Assembly (NCBI GenBank): GCA_028277985.1
Contig: JANQFG010000003.1
Span: forward strand, 1-64,000
Source of the DNA: a bacterium
Lineage (GTDB): Bacteria > Desulfobacterota > DSWW01
Length of the DNA: 64,000 nt
Direction of reading: 5' to 3'
Numbering within the stretch: the stretch's first letter is position 1; each line of letters starts with the position of its first letter. Shown in pieces: positions 10,471 to 19,659 of the stretch. The notes below the pieces were generated by a model. That model saw only the letters and a list, made by a program, of their open reading frames with translations. It was not told the origin of the DNA and did no database searches. The position numbers and the translations under genes are program-made.

Positions 10471-11910
10471 ATGGCTCTATTGAACCACGCCAAGAAAGAG
10501 TTGAGCGCAAAGATCGTCTACTACGGACCCGGGTTGTCCGGAAAGACCACGAACCTCGAGTGGATTCACCGGAAGCTGGCGCCCGACAAACGAGGCAAGC
10601 TGATTTCACTCGAGACCAAGACGGACCGAACTCTCTTCTTCGATTTTCTTCCGGTCCAGATCGGGGAAATCTCGGGATTCCGAACCCGCTTCAACGTATA
10701 CACGGTACCCGGCCAGATCTTCTACAATGAAACACGCAGGATGGTGCTGAAAGGCGTGGACGGAATCGTCTTCGTTGCAGACTCCCAGAAGGAGATGGCG
10801 AACGAGAACCTGGAGAACCTGAAGAACCTTGCCGAGAACCTTCGTTCCATCGGCAAAGAGCTTTCTAGGATTCCCCTGGTGATCCAGTTCAACAAGAGGG
10901 ACCTGCCCAACATTCTGACGGTCGAAGAGATGAACCGCCTGCTGAACGCACCGGGGCTCCCCTTCTTCGAAGCGGTTGCGGTCAAGGGGGAGGGGGTACT
11001 CACGACCCTGACGCGTATCACGAGGGTCGTGGCCGACCATCTGAAGCAGACCCTGTTTGCCGGTTCCGGAGCCTCTGCGCCGGCCGGCCGACCCCAGCCG
11101 GCTCCGCCTCCGGAAACAAGAAGTGAGCCCCCGCCTGCATTCACCGATTCACCGAGTCGACAGCCCGATCCGAGCACGCCGGCGTTCCTGAGCAGCCAGC
11201 CCCAGGCTGCAGTTCGTGCCGAGGCACCTGAACCTCAAGTTTTTTCTCAAGACAAGCCTGTAAGCCCTTCTTTTGAAAATACTATTCCAAACGAAGTCAA
11301 AGCACCGCTCCCGGGCCCCGCAGCCGCTCCGGCCACCCCGCCGGCGGCTCAACCCCTGCAGGCCGAAGACATCCCGAGCCTTGGGGATTTGGGCGATACT
11401 CCGGACCTTGCGCCTCAGAGTGAGCCCATGCCCACGCTGGCTTCGGTCGAGCCCAGCCCCCCTGTTTCGATCGAACCGAGCATCCCGGTTTCGGTAGAAC
11501 CGTCCATCCCGGTTTCGGTAGAACCGAGCGCCGCCGCGTCGGTGGAACCGAGCCCCCCTGTAGAGGTTTCGGCGCCAAGCGAGGCGGCCGTCGCCATGGA
11601 AGGTGCAGCCCAACCCACAGATAGGGTCATCCCTATCGACAGGGGACTCACCAGGCCTGCGCCCGAACCCACCTCTCCTGAGGCACCCGCAGGAACCTCG
11701 TGGGTGGACCCGTCGATGGTTTCGGTCACAGCCGAGCAGATCTCCCCCCCTCCCACACAGAAAGGGGTGGCGCTCAGGTTTGGGGAACCGGAAAGGGAGT
11801 CCGGCAACGAGGTCCGGATCCCCTTTGCCCTGCGGCTCGAGGCAACGAATGAGATCGTCTCGTTTCGGATGACCATCCGCGTTGAGCAGGAGCCGGAAGA
11901 GGAAGCTTAG
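10471..11910 (+). CDS. MglA-like small GTPase with long Pro/Ala-rich C-terminal extension
   Basis: Residues 1-195 form a Ras-like GTPase of the MglA family, which sets cell polarity and motility or secretion sites in myxobacteria and other bacteria. The P-loop is GPGLSGKTT, the switch II region is VPGQ, and the base-specificity motif is NKRD. MglA itself is about 195 residues; this protein has 479. The remainder is a disordered-looking Pro/Ala/Glu tail with near-exact SVEPSIPV repeats at about 330-360. It ends in a short folded-looking segment, EVRIPFALRLEATNEI. The ATG follows GAGGAATCC. A tail this long on an MglA is unusual and may recruit partners. Confidence 0.88.
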   Translation: MALLNHAKKELSAKIVYYGPGLSGKTTNLEWIHRKLAPDKRGKLISLETKTDRTLFFDFLPVQIGEISGFRTRFNVYTVPGQIFYNETRRMVLKGVDGIVFVADSQKEMANENLENLKNLAENLRSIGKELSRIPLVIQFNKRDLPNILTVEEMNRLLNAPGLPFFEAVAVKGEGVLTTLTRITRVVADHLKQTLFAGSGASAPAGRPQPAPPPETRSEPPPAFTDSPSRQPDPSTPAFLSSQPQAAVRAEAPEPQVFSQDKPVSPSFENTIPNEVKAPLPGPAAAPATPPAAQPLQAEDIPSLGDLGDTPDLAPQSEPMPTLASVEPSPPVSIEPSIPVSVEPSIPVSVEPSAAASVEPSPPVEVSAPSEAAVAMEGAAQPTDRVIPIDRGLTRPAPEPTSPEAPAGTSWVDPSMVSVTAEQISPPPTQKGVALRFGEPERESGNEVRIPFALRLEATNEIVSFRMTIRVEQEPEEEA

Positions 11911-11915
11911 AGATT

Positions 11916-11967
11916 GGGATCAGGGGTCGGGGACCAGGGATCAGGCCCAACCCCTCCCCTTCCACCA
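11916..11967 (+). repeat. Composite intergenic repeat, copy A
   Basis: Starting six bases after the MglA-like stop codon there are two near-repeats of GGGATCAGGGG(T)C, then CAGGCCC and a C-rich stretch ending TTCCACCAG. The CGGGCACG arm seen in other copies is missing. It is one of six related elements (see 12199, 21111, 32168, 54538, 60729). Confidence 0.65.
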
Positions 11968-12198
11968 GAGGAAACACTCCGATCCACCCCATCACCACTG
12001 CAAAGACGTCTGCACCTGATTCCAACCGGGAAGCCCGAACAGAGAATCCGTTTGAGACCCTGTCAAAAGCCTGAACCCTCCCTTCGGTCACCGGTTAGCG
12101 GCTTTCTCCAAGTGAACTGTTGGCCTTCGCACACACACCTTGGTGCCATGCTCTTCACGGACAAAGCTGTAGGGCATCGCCCTAACGGATACGTATAC
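11968..12198. other. Gene-free spacer between convergent genes
   Basis: This stretch lies between repeat copies A and B, where the MglA-like gene and the CPBP gene converge. No credible gene, RNA or terminator hairpin was found in it. Confidence 0.4.
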
Positions 12199-12247
12199 GG
12201 CACGGGTGGAGGGGGCCTGCCCTCTGCTCCCTGACTCCTGCCCCCTC
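12199..12247 (-). repeat. Composite intergenic repeat, copy B (inverted relative to copy A)
   Basis: Read on the minus strand it shows GGGGGCAGGAGTCAGGGAGC, then GCAGGCCCCCTCCACC and CGTGCCG. It lies 32 bases past the CPBP protease stop codon and faces copy A across the gap between two convergent genes. Confidence 0.6.
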
Positions 12248-12279
12248 AACTGTGTCTGATGCGCTCTTTTCAAGAGGCC

Positions 12280-12933
12280 TCAATTGAGGAGAAGCACTGC
12301 GGCATTGCAGAGTGCGTGAAAGGCTGTCGAGGCCACGACGCTCCCGGTGCGCTCCCTCAGCCAGCCGAACAGAAGCCCGGGCACGAAGGTGGCCAGTGAT
12401 TCGGGACGCAGGGAGATGATGTAGTGGCCCAAGGCGAACAGGACCGACGTGTAGACCCACCCGACCCCCACCCGCCCGCCTAGCAGGTCCAGCCTCCACG
12501 AAAAGGCCAGGTTCAGCCTTGACTGGATGTACCCTCGATAAAAAACCTCTTCGGGCAGGGCAACGCATAGCAGATGATACAGGAGAAGGAGAAGCCAATC
12601 CTGCTGAAAGGCGATCCTGACGGGCAGACCGAACCACCAGGCCCGGTAGAACCAGTAGAGGAGGCCGAAGGCGGGAAGAAAGAGGAGGGAGAAAACCAGG
12701 AACATGTTGATGGACAAGAAGGTGCGCTCAAGGGTGAGCCCCCATTCCTCCGGTCTCGTTCGAGTCCTGAAGAGCAGGAAGAGAGGAACGTACAGGAAGA
12801 GAGCTGCTGCCCAGACGGGCAGCGTTTGCGAGATGAACTCGATGGACCGGAAGGTGTAGAGGATCTTGCAGATACCGATGACGACACCGAAGACAAGGGT
12901 AACCTCGAGCAATGCCCTTACAGAATCACGCAA
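12280..12933 (-). CDS. CPBP-family intramembrane metalloprotease (CAAX-protease-like)
   Basis: The 217-residue protein has about six hydrophobic segments and the CPBP catalytic motifs: EEVFYRG (paired glutamates plus arginine), FALGH (first histidine) and FHALCNA (second histidine). Members cleave in or near membranes, in prenyl-protein processing, bacteriocin immunity or sorting. The target is unknown here. The start is TTG, giving a TAATTG junction with the stop of the upstream FAD oxidoreductase, and AGAGGA lies eight bases before it. This tight coupling puts it last in the SPOR-trp-hom operon. Confidence 0.88.
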   Translation of the reverse strand: MRDSVRALLEVTLVFGVVIGICKILYTFRSIEFISQTLPVWAAALFLYVPLFLLFRTRTRPEEWGLTLERTFLSINMFLVFSLLFLPAFGLLYWFYRAWWFGLPVRIAFQQDWLLLLLYHLLCVALPEEVFYRGYIQSRLNLAFSWRLDLLGGRVGVGWVYTSVLFALGHYIISLRPESLATFVPGLLFGWLRERTGSVVASTAFHALCNAAVLLLN

Positions 12934-14232
12934 TTAGGCATTCCTCTCTGTCACCATTCGCTCGAAGCACTCGAGGACGGATTCGTATTCCATTTCCATG
13001 GAGGCTCCCGGCGCGCAGGTCGAATCGCCGACGAGAAAGAGGCCATCCACGTTCGGGACACGATACCCCAGCCTGTCTTTCCGGGTCTGATCCGATTGAA
13101 TGGCGATGCTCTCGAGCATCCTTACCACATGGGAGCGTTTCCATTCGACCGCCATCTCGCCTCGCGGAATCGCCCTTCTCAGATTCTCTTCGATCTTCTT
13201 CTCCAGCGCCCTCACAAGCTCCGGTTGTCTGACCTCTTCAGGGGAGCAGGGACAGACAAACGTGGCGAGCTGTTTCCCAGCAGGAGCGTGGCGATGGCAG
13301 AGGTTCGACAAGAAGGTCCCGTAGCTCGGCGGGTCCATGAAGAACCAGAGCCCCTTCTTGTGAAAGATCCGGTTCTTCAGCGCCAGATCCACGATCAGGG
13401 CCGTGGAAGGCACGGCTTTCCCGCAGACATTGACGAATTCCTGGGTTGTCGCTCCCCTCGGCAGAAGGTCGACCAACTGCTGGCAGGGCATGGCGCAGAC
13501 GACGTGAGGGGCCTTCACCGTCTCCCCGGCAACCCTGACCCCCACGACCCTGCCCTCCTCGACCTCGATCCTTTCAACCCTTGTCTGCCAGCGGATCTCC
13601 CCGTTCTTCACGATCTCCTGCTCCAGATGCTCCAGAATCGGGATCCACCCCTCACGAGGGTAGGCGAGGTAAGAGCGCAGTCGGAAGGCCTTCTGGAAAC
13701 AGCGCAGCGTCTCCCCGGCAGATATCTTCTCCGGGGCGGTACAGTGTGTCGACTCGTATGCGAGCACCTTCAGATAGTTCTGAAGGGACCCGCGAATCGT
13801 GTTCCGCACGAACCACTCCTCCAGGCTCTCCTCCTCCATATCCTCCAGGGTTTCCCCCTTCAGCGTCCGGAGAAGTCGTAGGGCGAAGAATCCATCCCAT
13901 CTGGAGAAAAAGTCGGCCCGGAGGATGCCGGGCCTTCCGATCGTAATCCGACGGACCTTCTGATCCGTATCCAGAACCCAGGCCTGATTCAAGGGCACCA
14001 GGAGCGGTTTCAATCCGAGTTGTTCACAAATCCTGTAGAACGGGCCCTTTTCTCCGTAACGGACCCTGGGAATCCCGGGCATGGAGAAATATCCGTCCCT
14101 CTTCCACGGGGCGGCCCTTCCCCCGGCAACCCTCTTCCTCTCCAGCAGGAGAACCTTCCAGCCCTCCCTGGCCAGCAAGGCCCCGAGCGTCATGCCCGGC
14201 AGGGTGGCACCCAAAAGGATACAATCAACCAT
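12934..14232 (-). CDS. FAD-dependent oxidoreductase, phytoene-desaturase/amine-oxidase-like
   Basis: The 432-residue protein begins with a Rossmann-type FAD site, LLGATLPGMTLGALLAREGW, ending in the acidic VLLLER. Here the usual GxGxxG reads GATLPG. GGRAAPWKRDGYF follows, as in NAD(P)/FAD-dependent desaturases and protoporphyrinogen-oxidase-like enzymes. The C-terminal GLFLVGDSTCAPGASMEMEY is the second FAD-contact segment. The substrate cannot be inferred. The gene starts 13 bases after hom and its stop abuts the CPBP start, so it is part of the same operon although its link to amino-acid synthesis is unclear. Confidence 0.82.
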   Translation of the reverse strand: MVDCILLGATLPGMTLGALLAREGWKVLLLERKRVAGGRAAPWKRDGYFSMPGIPRVRYGEKGPFYRICEQLGLKPLLVPLNQAWVLDTDQKVRRITIGRPGILRADFFSRWDGFFALRLLRTLKGETLEDMEEESLEEWFVRNTIRGSLQNYLKVLAYESTHCTAPEKISAGETLRCFQKAFRLRSYLAYPREGWIPILEHLEQEIVKNGEIRWQTRVERIEVEEGRVVGVRVAGETVKAPHVVCAMPCQQLVDLLPRGATTQEFVNVCGKAVPSTALIVDLALKNRIFHKKGLWFFMDPPSYGTFLSNLCHRHAPAGKQLATFVCPCSPEEVRQPELVRALEKKIEENLRRAIPRGEMAVEWKRSHVVRMLESIAIQSDQTRKDRLGYRVPNVDGLFLVGDSTCAPGASMEMEYESVLECFERMVTERNA

Positions 14233-14245
14233 TGCCAGAAACCTT

Positions 14246-15577
14246 TCACGCGGGCTCGATGTGAGAAGGATCGACGGAGTCCTCGATCCGGATGAACAAG
14301 CACTTGTCGAGCGCCACCTCCAGCAAATCGATCACCTCGAGAGCATGCTGTACGTCCCGCTCTCTCGCCTCGTGCGTCAGCATGATGATGTGGACCGGGC
14401 CTGCTTCCTGTCGCCCCTTCTGGATCACCGAATGAATGGAGATCCCGTGCTCCCCCAGGATCCCCGAGATCTTCGAGAGTACCCCGGGACGATCCACAAC
14501 CGGGAAACGCATGTAGTACTTCGAGACCAGTTCTTCCATCGGCCGCAGTCGCGCATCCTGCGGGAACTTGCCGTAGAATCCGAGGGAAGGAAGATCGTTC
14601 GCCTTGCCCTGATCCATCATTCTTGCGAGGGACACCAGATCGCTCACCACGGCACTCCCGGTGGGCATCATACCGGCCCCCTTCCCATAGAACATGACCG
14701 GCCCTGTTGATCTCCCCGCGGCGTAGACCGCGTTGAAGGCCTGGCCCACAGAGGCAAGCAGGTGCGACTGGGAGATCATGGTGGGATGTACGCGTGCCTC
14801 GAATTCACCGTCCTGGATCTTCGAAAGGGCGAGCAGCTTGATCCGGTACCCCAGGTCGCGGGCATAGCGGATGTCCATGCCGGTGATCCGTTGGATCCCC
14901 TCGGTAAAGATCGCGTCCGGCTTCACCTGAACCCCGTAAGCCAGCCCGATCAGAATCGCCAACTTGTGCGCGGTATCCTGCCCTTCTATGTCCAGGCTCG
15001 GGTCCGCCTCTGCGTACCCCTTCTCCTGGGCCTGTTGCAGACACTCGGGAAACTCGAGCCCCTGTTCGGTCATGGTGGAGAGGATGTAGTTGGCCGTGCC
15101 GTTGATGATTCCGGCGATCGAGTGAATTTGATCCGCGGCCAGCCCCTCGCGAAGGCTTCGAACGATCGGAATCCCGCCCGCAACCGACGCCTCGAACCCG
15201 ATCTGGACGCCCTTTGCCTCCGCAGCCTGGAAGAGCTCTGTACCGTGGGATGCCAGCAGGGCCTTGTTCGCCGTAACCACGTGCTTCCCTGCGGCGATCG
15301 CCTCCAACACGAAGGATTTGGCAGGCTCGATGCCTCCGATCAACTCGATCATGACCCGGATTTCCGGGTCCTCGAGGATGTCCTCCACGCGGGCCGAGGT
15401 CTGTACCTCGTCCAGGCGCACCCCACGGTCTCGTTCCAGATCCAGGTCGGCGATTCGCTTCAGCCTGACCTGCCTTCCCGACCTTCTCTCCAGCCAGGCG
15501 GCCTCCTCCAGGAGAATCTTCGCCACTCCCGTGCCTACGGTGCCGAACCCGGCCAGTCCTACGTGCAGCGCTTCCAA
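14246..15577 (-). CDS. hom: Homoserine dehydrogenase with C-terminal ACT domain
   Basis: This enzyme reduces aspartate semialdehyde to homoserine on the threonine/methionine pathway. The N-terminal HVGLAGFGTVGTGVAKIL is the NAD(P) fold. The middle contains ANKALLASHG and the signature GIINGTANYILSTM. The C-terminal 80 residues (YYMRFPVVDRPGVLSKISG) form an ACT domain, as in threonine-inhibited enzymes. TTG at 15577, just after GGGGGAAG, gives 443 residues, the usual length; an upstream in-frame ATG would overlap alaC and add 32 foreign-looking residues. It follows alaC by 22 bases. Confidence 0.95.
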   Translation of the reverse strand: MEALHVGLAGFGTVGTGVAKILLEEAAWLERRSGRQVRLKRIADLDLERDRGVRLDEVQTSARVEDILEDPEIRVMIELIGGIEPAKSFVLEAIAAGKHVVTANKALLASHGTELFQAAEAKGVQIGFEASVAGGIPIVRSLREGLAADQIHSIAGIINGTANYILSTMTEQGLEFPECLQQAQEKGYAEADPSLDIEGQDTAHKLAILIGLAYGVQVKPDAIFTEGIQRITGMDIRYARDLGYRIKLLALSKIQDGEFEARVHPTMISQSHLLASVGQAFNAVYAAGRSTGPVMFYGKGAGMMPTGSAVVSDLVSLARMMDQGKANDLPSLGFYGKFPQDARLRPMEELVSKYYMRFPVVDRPGVLSKISGILGEHGISIHSVIQKGRQEAGPVHIIMLTHEARERDVQHALEVIDLLEVALDKCLFIRIEDSVDPSHIEPA

Positions 15578-15599
15578 GATCTTCCTCCCCCTGGTGTGT

Positions 15600-16805
15600 T
15601 TACAGGAACTGCCGGATTCCCCGGGCGGCCTGTTGTATCCGCTGCTCGTTCTCCACCAGTGCAAACCGCACATAGCCTTCGCCGAACTCGCCGAAACCGA
15701 CGCCGGGCGAAACCGCGACCTTCGCCTCCTTGAGCAGCAGCTTGGAGAATTCCAGAGATCCCATGTGCTGAAAGGGCTCCGGGATCTTCGCCCAGACGAA
15801 CATGGTTGCCTTCGGTTTCTCGATCACCCATCCCGCCCGGCCCAGCCCCTCGACGAGTACGTCCCGTCTCTTTCGATACAGGTCCACGATCGAGCCGACG
15901 CACTCCTGGGGGCCGTTCAGGGCAATGATGGCAGCGATCTGGATCGGCTGGAAGATGCCGTAATCGAAGTAGCTCTTCAACCGGGTCAGAGCGCCGACCA
16001 TTTTCTGGTTGCCCACAACGAAGCCGATGCGCCAGCCCGGCATGTTGTAGCTCTTGGACATGGAGAAGAGCTCCACGCCGACATCCCTGGCCTCGGGCAC
16101 CTCGAAGAGGCTCGGGGGCTGGTAGCCGTCGAAACAGAGGTCCGAGTAAGCAAAATCGTGGACGATCAGGATCTTGTTCTCTTTGGCTATCGAGACCACC
16201 CTCTCGAAGAAGCTCTTGTCCACGACACGCGTGGTCGGGTTGTGGGGAAAGCTCAGGATCATCATGCTAGGGCGCGGCCAGGTCCCCTGAATGGCCCGCG
16301 TGAGATCCTCGAAGAAGTCCCTTTCCGGGCTGATCGGGACACTGTGCACGTCCGCCCCGGCGATGATGACCGAGTACATGTGGATCGGGTAGGTCGGGTT
16401 CGGAACGAGCACGATACGTCCCGGCCCGAGCGTCGCCAGTGTGAGGTGCGCCAGGCCCTCCTTCGCGCCGATCGTCACGATCGCTTCGGAATCCGGGTCA
16501 AATTCCACACCGTAGCGCCGGCGGTACCAATCCACGATGGCGAGCCGAAGCTTGTAGATTCCCCTGGAGACGGAATACCGATGATTCTTCGGGTTCTGAA
16601 TCGCCTCGGTGATCTTTTCCACGATGTGGGGAGGGGCTCCCTGATCCGGATTCCCCATGCCCAGATCGACGATGTCGTCCCCGGACCTTCGGGCCTCCAT
16701 CTTCATCGCGTCCACGATGCTGAACACGTAGGGCGGAAGCCGGTTCATCCTCGGAAACTCGAGGTCGAATCCCTGTTTATCATCCTGCTGGTCGATTACC
16801 GACAC
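15600..16805 (-). CDS. alaC: Pyridoxal-phosphate aminotransferase, AlaC-like
   Basis: This 401-residue fold-type I aminotransferase has the PLP-binding lysine in [15 protein letters not shown] (about residue 250) and the NPTxP-type segment as NPTYPIH. The sequence [18 protein letters not shown] and the pairing with hom are typical of the alanine/glutamate-pyruvate aminotransferases placed upstream of homoserine dehydrogenase in many deltaproteobacteria. Related LL-diaminopimelate aminotransferases are an alternative, but the context favours AlaC. It starts 33 bases after trpG. Confidence 0.88.
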   Translation of the reverse strand: MSVIDQQDDKQGFDLEFPRMNRLPPYVFSIVDAMKMEARRSGDDIVDLGMGNPDQGAPPHIVEKITEAIQNPKNHRYSVSRGIYKLRLAIVDWYRRRYGVEFDPDSEAIVTIGAKEGLAHLTLATLGPGRIVLVPNPTYPIHMYSVIIAGADVHSVPISPERDFFEDLTRAIQGTWPRPSMMILSFPHNPTTRVVDKSFFERVVSIAKENKILIVHDFAYSDLCFDGYQPPSLFEVPEARDVGVELFSMSKSYNMPGWRIGFVVGNQKMVGALTRLKSYFDYGIFQPIQIAAIIALNGPQECVGSIVDLYRKRRDVLVEGLGRAGWVIEKPKATMFVWAKIPEPFQHMGSLEFSKLLLKEAKVAVSPGVGFGEFGEGYVRFALVENEQRIQQAARGIRQFL

Positions 16806-16838
16806 CTTTGTTCTCCTTATCTTCTTCTCGGGCCCGCC

Positions 16839-17414
16839 CTACCGGGGGGCATATGTTTCCAGGAAGTTCTTCAGCAGCTGTTTCCCGCTCGTGGTCAGGA
16901 TGGATTCCGGGTGAAACTGAACACCTTCGATCGCAAGCCGCTTGTGTCTGACACCCATGATCTCACCATCCTCCGACGTGGCCGTAACCTTCAGGCAGGT
17001 CGGCAGCCCCTTCGGCTGAATCGCAAGCGAGTGGTACCGTGTCGCAGGGAAAGGGTTCTCCAGCCCCTGGTAGACACCCCTGCCGTCATGCCGGACACGG
17101 GATACCTTGCCGTGCATGAGCCTGGCGGCAGAGTTGACCCGGGCACCAAAGGCGAAACCGATCGCCTGATGGCCCAGACAGACCCCCAGAATAGGCAGCC
17201 GCCCCGCGAAGGTGCGGACGGCCTCCACCGAGATCCCCGCGTCCTCGGGCACGCCCGGGCCGGGGGAGATAACGAGATAGCTCGGCCTCGCTCTTCCAAT
17301 TTCCTCCGTCGAGACCTTGTCGTTGCGACGGACCAGGACCTTGTTCCCCATCTCCTGGAAGTATTGAACCAGGTTGTAGGTAAAGGAATCGTAGTTGTCA
17401 ATCATGAAGATCAT
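16839..17414 (-). CDS. trpG: Anthranilate/aminodeoxychorismate synthase glutaminase subunit
   Basis: This subunit releases ammonia from glutamine for TrpE (or PabB). The class I glutamine amidotransferase triad is visible: cysteine in GVCLGHQAIG, and histidine and glutamate in GVQFHPESILT. ATG at 17414 gives a start MIFMIDNYDSFTYNLVQYF, normal for TrpG, with GAGGG eight bases upstream. It overlaps the 3' end of trpE by 17 bases, so translation is probably coupled. The protein has 191 residues. Confidence 0.94.
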   Translation of the reverse strand: MIFMIDNYDSFTYNLVQYFQEMGNKVLVRRNDKVSTEEIGRARPSYLVISPGPGVPEDAGISVEAVRTFAGRLPILGVCLGHQAIGFAFGARVNSAARLMHGKVSRVRHDGRGVYQGLENPFPATRYHSLAIQPKGLPTCLKVTATSEDGEIMGVRHKRLAIEGVQFHPESILTTSGKQLLKNFLETYAPR

Positions 17415-18927
17415 ACACCACGCCCTCTTCCCAATCCTCTGCAAGGGAGAAGCCCTGTCTCGCCCATTGGATCGCCTTGATCATGGCCCGAGCCTTGTTC
17501 AGGCATTCCTGGTATTCCCGGGCGGGTCTGGAATCCGCAACGATCCCCGCCCCGGCCTGCAGGTACAGCCGATCACGCATGGCGAGAATCGTGCGAATCA
17601 CGATTGCCATGTCCATGTTGCCCGAAAAGCTGAAGTAGCCCACTGCCCCGCCGTAGGGACCTCTCCGATCCGGCTCCAACTCCTCGATGATCTCCATGGC
17701 CCGTATCTTCGGCGCACCCGAAAGCGTGCCCGCCGGAAAGCATGCCCGAAAGGCGTCAAAGCAGTCCTTGCCCCTGCCGAGGCGTCCCTTCACATTGGAA
17801 ACGAGATGCATGACGTGTGAATACCGTTCGAGAACCATGAGGTCCTGCACCTCCACGGTTCCGGGGGCGGAAACCCTTCCGACATCATTCCGTCCGAGAT
17901 CGACGAGCATGATGTGTTCCGCAATCTCCTTCTCGTCCTGCTTCAGTCCGGCAGCGAGCTTCTCGTCCGCCTGCGGTGTCCCGCCACGGGGACGGGTGCC
18001 CGCGATGGGGCGGACTTCCACCGATTTTCCTTCGACCCGCACCAGCACCTCCGGAGAGGACCCGACCAGAGCGTAATGCGGGTACTGCAGGAAGAACATG
18101 TAAGGAGACGGATTCACGAGCCGCAGGGACCGGTAGAGCGAGAAGGGATCCACAGTCTCCTCGACCTCGAGCCTCTGGGACAGGACCGCCTGGATGATAT
18201 CGCCGCTCCGGACATAGGATTTCGCCTTTCTGACGGCTTCCAGGTACTCCTTCTTCCTCATGTTCGCCTTCACGCGGAGTTTCGCATCCGTGGCCGCCAC
18301 CGCCTTCGGGCGAAGAGGAGCCCGCAGCCGCTTCACGGTCCTCTCGATCGTATCCACCGTTGCCTGGTATGCCTCCTTCGGATTCGAGTGGTTCGGCAGG
18401 TAGCAGCAGGAAACGACGCGAATCGTGTGGCTGATGTTGTCGAAGATGAGCAGACACTCGGGGATGACCAGGTAGATGTCCCATACGTCGAGCACTCGCT
18501 CCGTCTGTTCCGGCAAGCGCTCGAAGAACCGCACTGTATCGTATCCCAGATGGCCCACCGCTCCGCCGTAGAACCGCGGCATGTCCGAAGTGGGTACGGG
18601 TTGATAGCGTTGCATGAAGTCCCGGAAGGCGAAAAAGGGGTCCTCAACCGTTTCACGCCGCCTCCCACCGCCCTTCTCCACCACTTCGATCTGATTTCCC
18701 CTGCACCGGAACAAGGACGCCGCACCCGTGCCCAGAAAGCTGAACCGCGCCCACCTCTCCCCACCCTCAACGCTCTCCAGGAGAAAGCCGTGAGGTCCCG
18801 GTTTGAGCTTCAGATACGCGGAAACCGGTGTATCCTGATCCGCCAGGATCTCGCACGACACGGGCACCAGGTTCCCCTTACGCAGGAGGCTGCTGAACTC
18901 TGAAAACGACGGGCGCACGGACATCAT
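17398..18927 (-). CDS. trpE: Anthranilate synthase component I
   Basis: TrpE converts chorismate to anthranilate with ammonia from TrpG. The 509-residue protein shows the chorismate-binding signatures RPIAGTRPRGGTP, EHIMLVDLGRNDVGRV, GTLSGAPKIRAMEII and GAGIVADSRP. Near the N-terminus the FLLESVEGGERWARFSFLG stretch contains the LLES motif linked to tryptophan feedback. The ATG at 18927 overlaps the stop of the SPOR gene by one base (TGATG), with GAGGAG eight bases before. A much longer open frame extends upstream through the SPOR gene but is not coding. No trp leader peptide or attenuator is visible. Confidence 0.95.
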   Translation of the reverse strand: MMSVRPSFSEFSSLLRKGNLVPVSCEILADQDTPVSAYLKLKPGPHGFLLESVEGGERWARFSFLGTGAASLFRCRGNQIEVVEKGGGRRRETVEDPFFAFRDFMQRYQPVPTSDMPRFYGGAVGHLGYDTVRFFERLPEQTERVLDVWDIYLVIPECLLIFDNISHTIRVVSCCYLPNHSNPKEAYQATVDTIERTVKRLRAPLRPKAVAATDAKLRVKANMRKKEYLEAVRKAKSYVRSGDIIQAVLSQRLEVEETVDPFSLYRSLRLVNPSPYMFFLQYPHYALVGSSPEVLVRVEGKSVEVRPIAGTRPRGGTPQADEKLAAGLKQDEKEIAEHIMLVDLGRNDVGRVSAPGTVEVQDLMVLERYSHVMHLVSNVKGRLGRGKDCFDAFRACFPAGTLSGAPKIRAMEIIEELEPDRRGPYGGAVGYFSFSGNMDMAIVIRTILAMRDRLYLQAGAGIVADSRPAREYQECLNKARAMIKAIQWARQGFSLAEDWEEGVVYDLHD

Positions 18928-19511
18928 CAGAAGGGCTCCTCTTTCTTCCGCACCGATCGGACCAGGATACCCTCGTATCCTTCCTTCTGTTCCAGATGTT
19001 CCTTCACTTGGACGGCCATCTCCACACTCCTGAGCGGTCCTATGAAGACCCTGCAATATCGCCCGGTCCCCCCTGAAGAACCCGTCGTATCCTGGAAACA
19101 GCGGTATCCTTTCTTCCGCAACTCCCGGACGAGTTGCTCCGCAAGCTCCGGTTGCCGGAAAGACGCGATCTGGAGCAGCGCGCTCCCGGCAGATCCGCTC
19201 TCCTCGGAGGGCCTTTGGGCCGGTTTTGCGGATCCGGTCCTGGGCGCTGAAGAAAGGGATCCCACCCCTTCTTCTTCGTCCGGCGCCAACAGGGACTCCT
19301 CGAACGAAAGGTGCGGGAATTCTTCCGTTGTCACGGTAGTCTCGTCGGCCCTGTAGACTCTCCGAATCTCCCGCATCTGCTCCATGCGTCCCACGAGGAT
19401 CCCCACGTAGAATGCCAGACCTGATACGCCAATCCAGACGAAGAACAGGCAGAGGAGTGCAAGGGGAGAAAAACGGATCTCTGCAGGCTGCCTCTTGGTC
19501 GATTTCCCCAT
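18927..19511 (-). CDS. Membrane-anchored SPOR-domain protein
   Basis: The 194-residue protein has a short basic N-terminus, one transmembrane segment (SPLALLCLFFVWIGVSGL, about residues 15-38), an acidic linker, and a C-terminal SPOR domain. The domain begins ALLQIASFRQPELAEQLVREL and ends in the FIGPL core. SPOR domains bind denuded peptidoglycan at septa, so the protein faces the periplasm. It is the first gene of the operon that continues with trpE, which is an odd functional pairing. Confidence 0.88.
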   Translation of the reverse strand: MGKSTKRQPAEIRFSPLALLCLFFVWIGVSGLAFYVGILVGRMEQMREIRRVYRADETTVTTEEFPHLSFEESLLAPDEEEGVGSLSSAPRTGSAKPAQRPSEESGSAGSALLQIASFRQPELAEQLVRELRKKGYRCFQDTTGSSGGTGRYCRVFIGPLRSVEMAVQVKEHLEQKEGYEGILVRSVRKKEEPF

Positions 19512-19563
19512 TTCGCGGCCCCGCCAGAGCTAACCCCAATTCATCTTTCAAGATCCGTGCTGG

Positions 19564-19592
19564 ATTGTATCCCAACATCCCAACCCGGTCAA
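19564..19592 (-). promoter_or_regulatory. Strong sigma70-like promoter for the SPOR-trpEG-alaC-hom operon
   Basis: On the minus strand TTGACC (19592-19587) and TACAAT (19569-19564) are separated by exactly 17 bases. Transcription would start near 19557, about 45 bases before the SPOR gene. It is among the best-matching promoters in the window. Confidence 0.7.
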
Positions 19593-19659
19593 TTTGCGGC
19601 TCTTTTTCCCGACTCGCTTTCTGAACCCCTTTGTGTCATTCTCGTGAAAACCCCTCTCC

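Noticed and set aside
15264-17480. 738-codon open frame on the plus strand opposite hom, alaC and trpG
   Set aside because: It spans three well-supported genes on the other strand and reads through their intergenic gaps without any domain signature.
18928-19578. 217-codon N-terminal extension of TrpE
   Set aside because: It reads through the SPOR gene in another frame. TrpE has a proper start with a good binding site at 18927.
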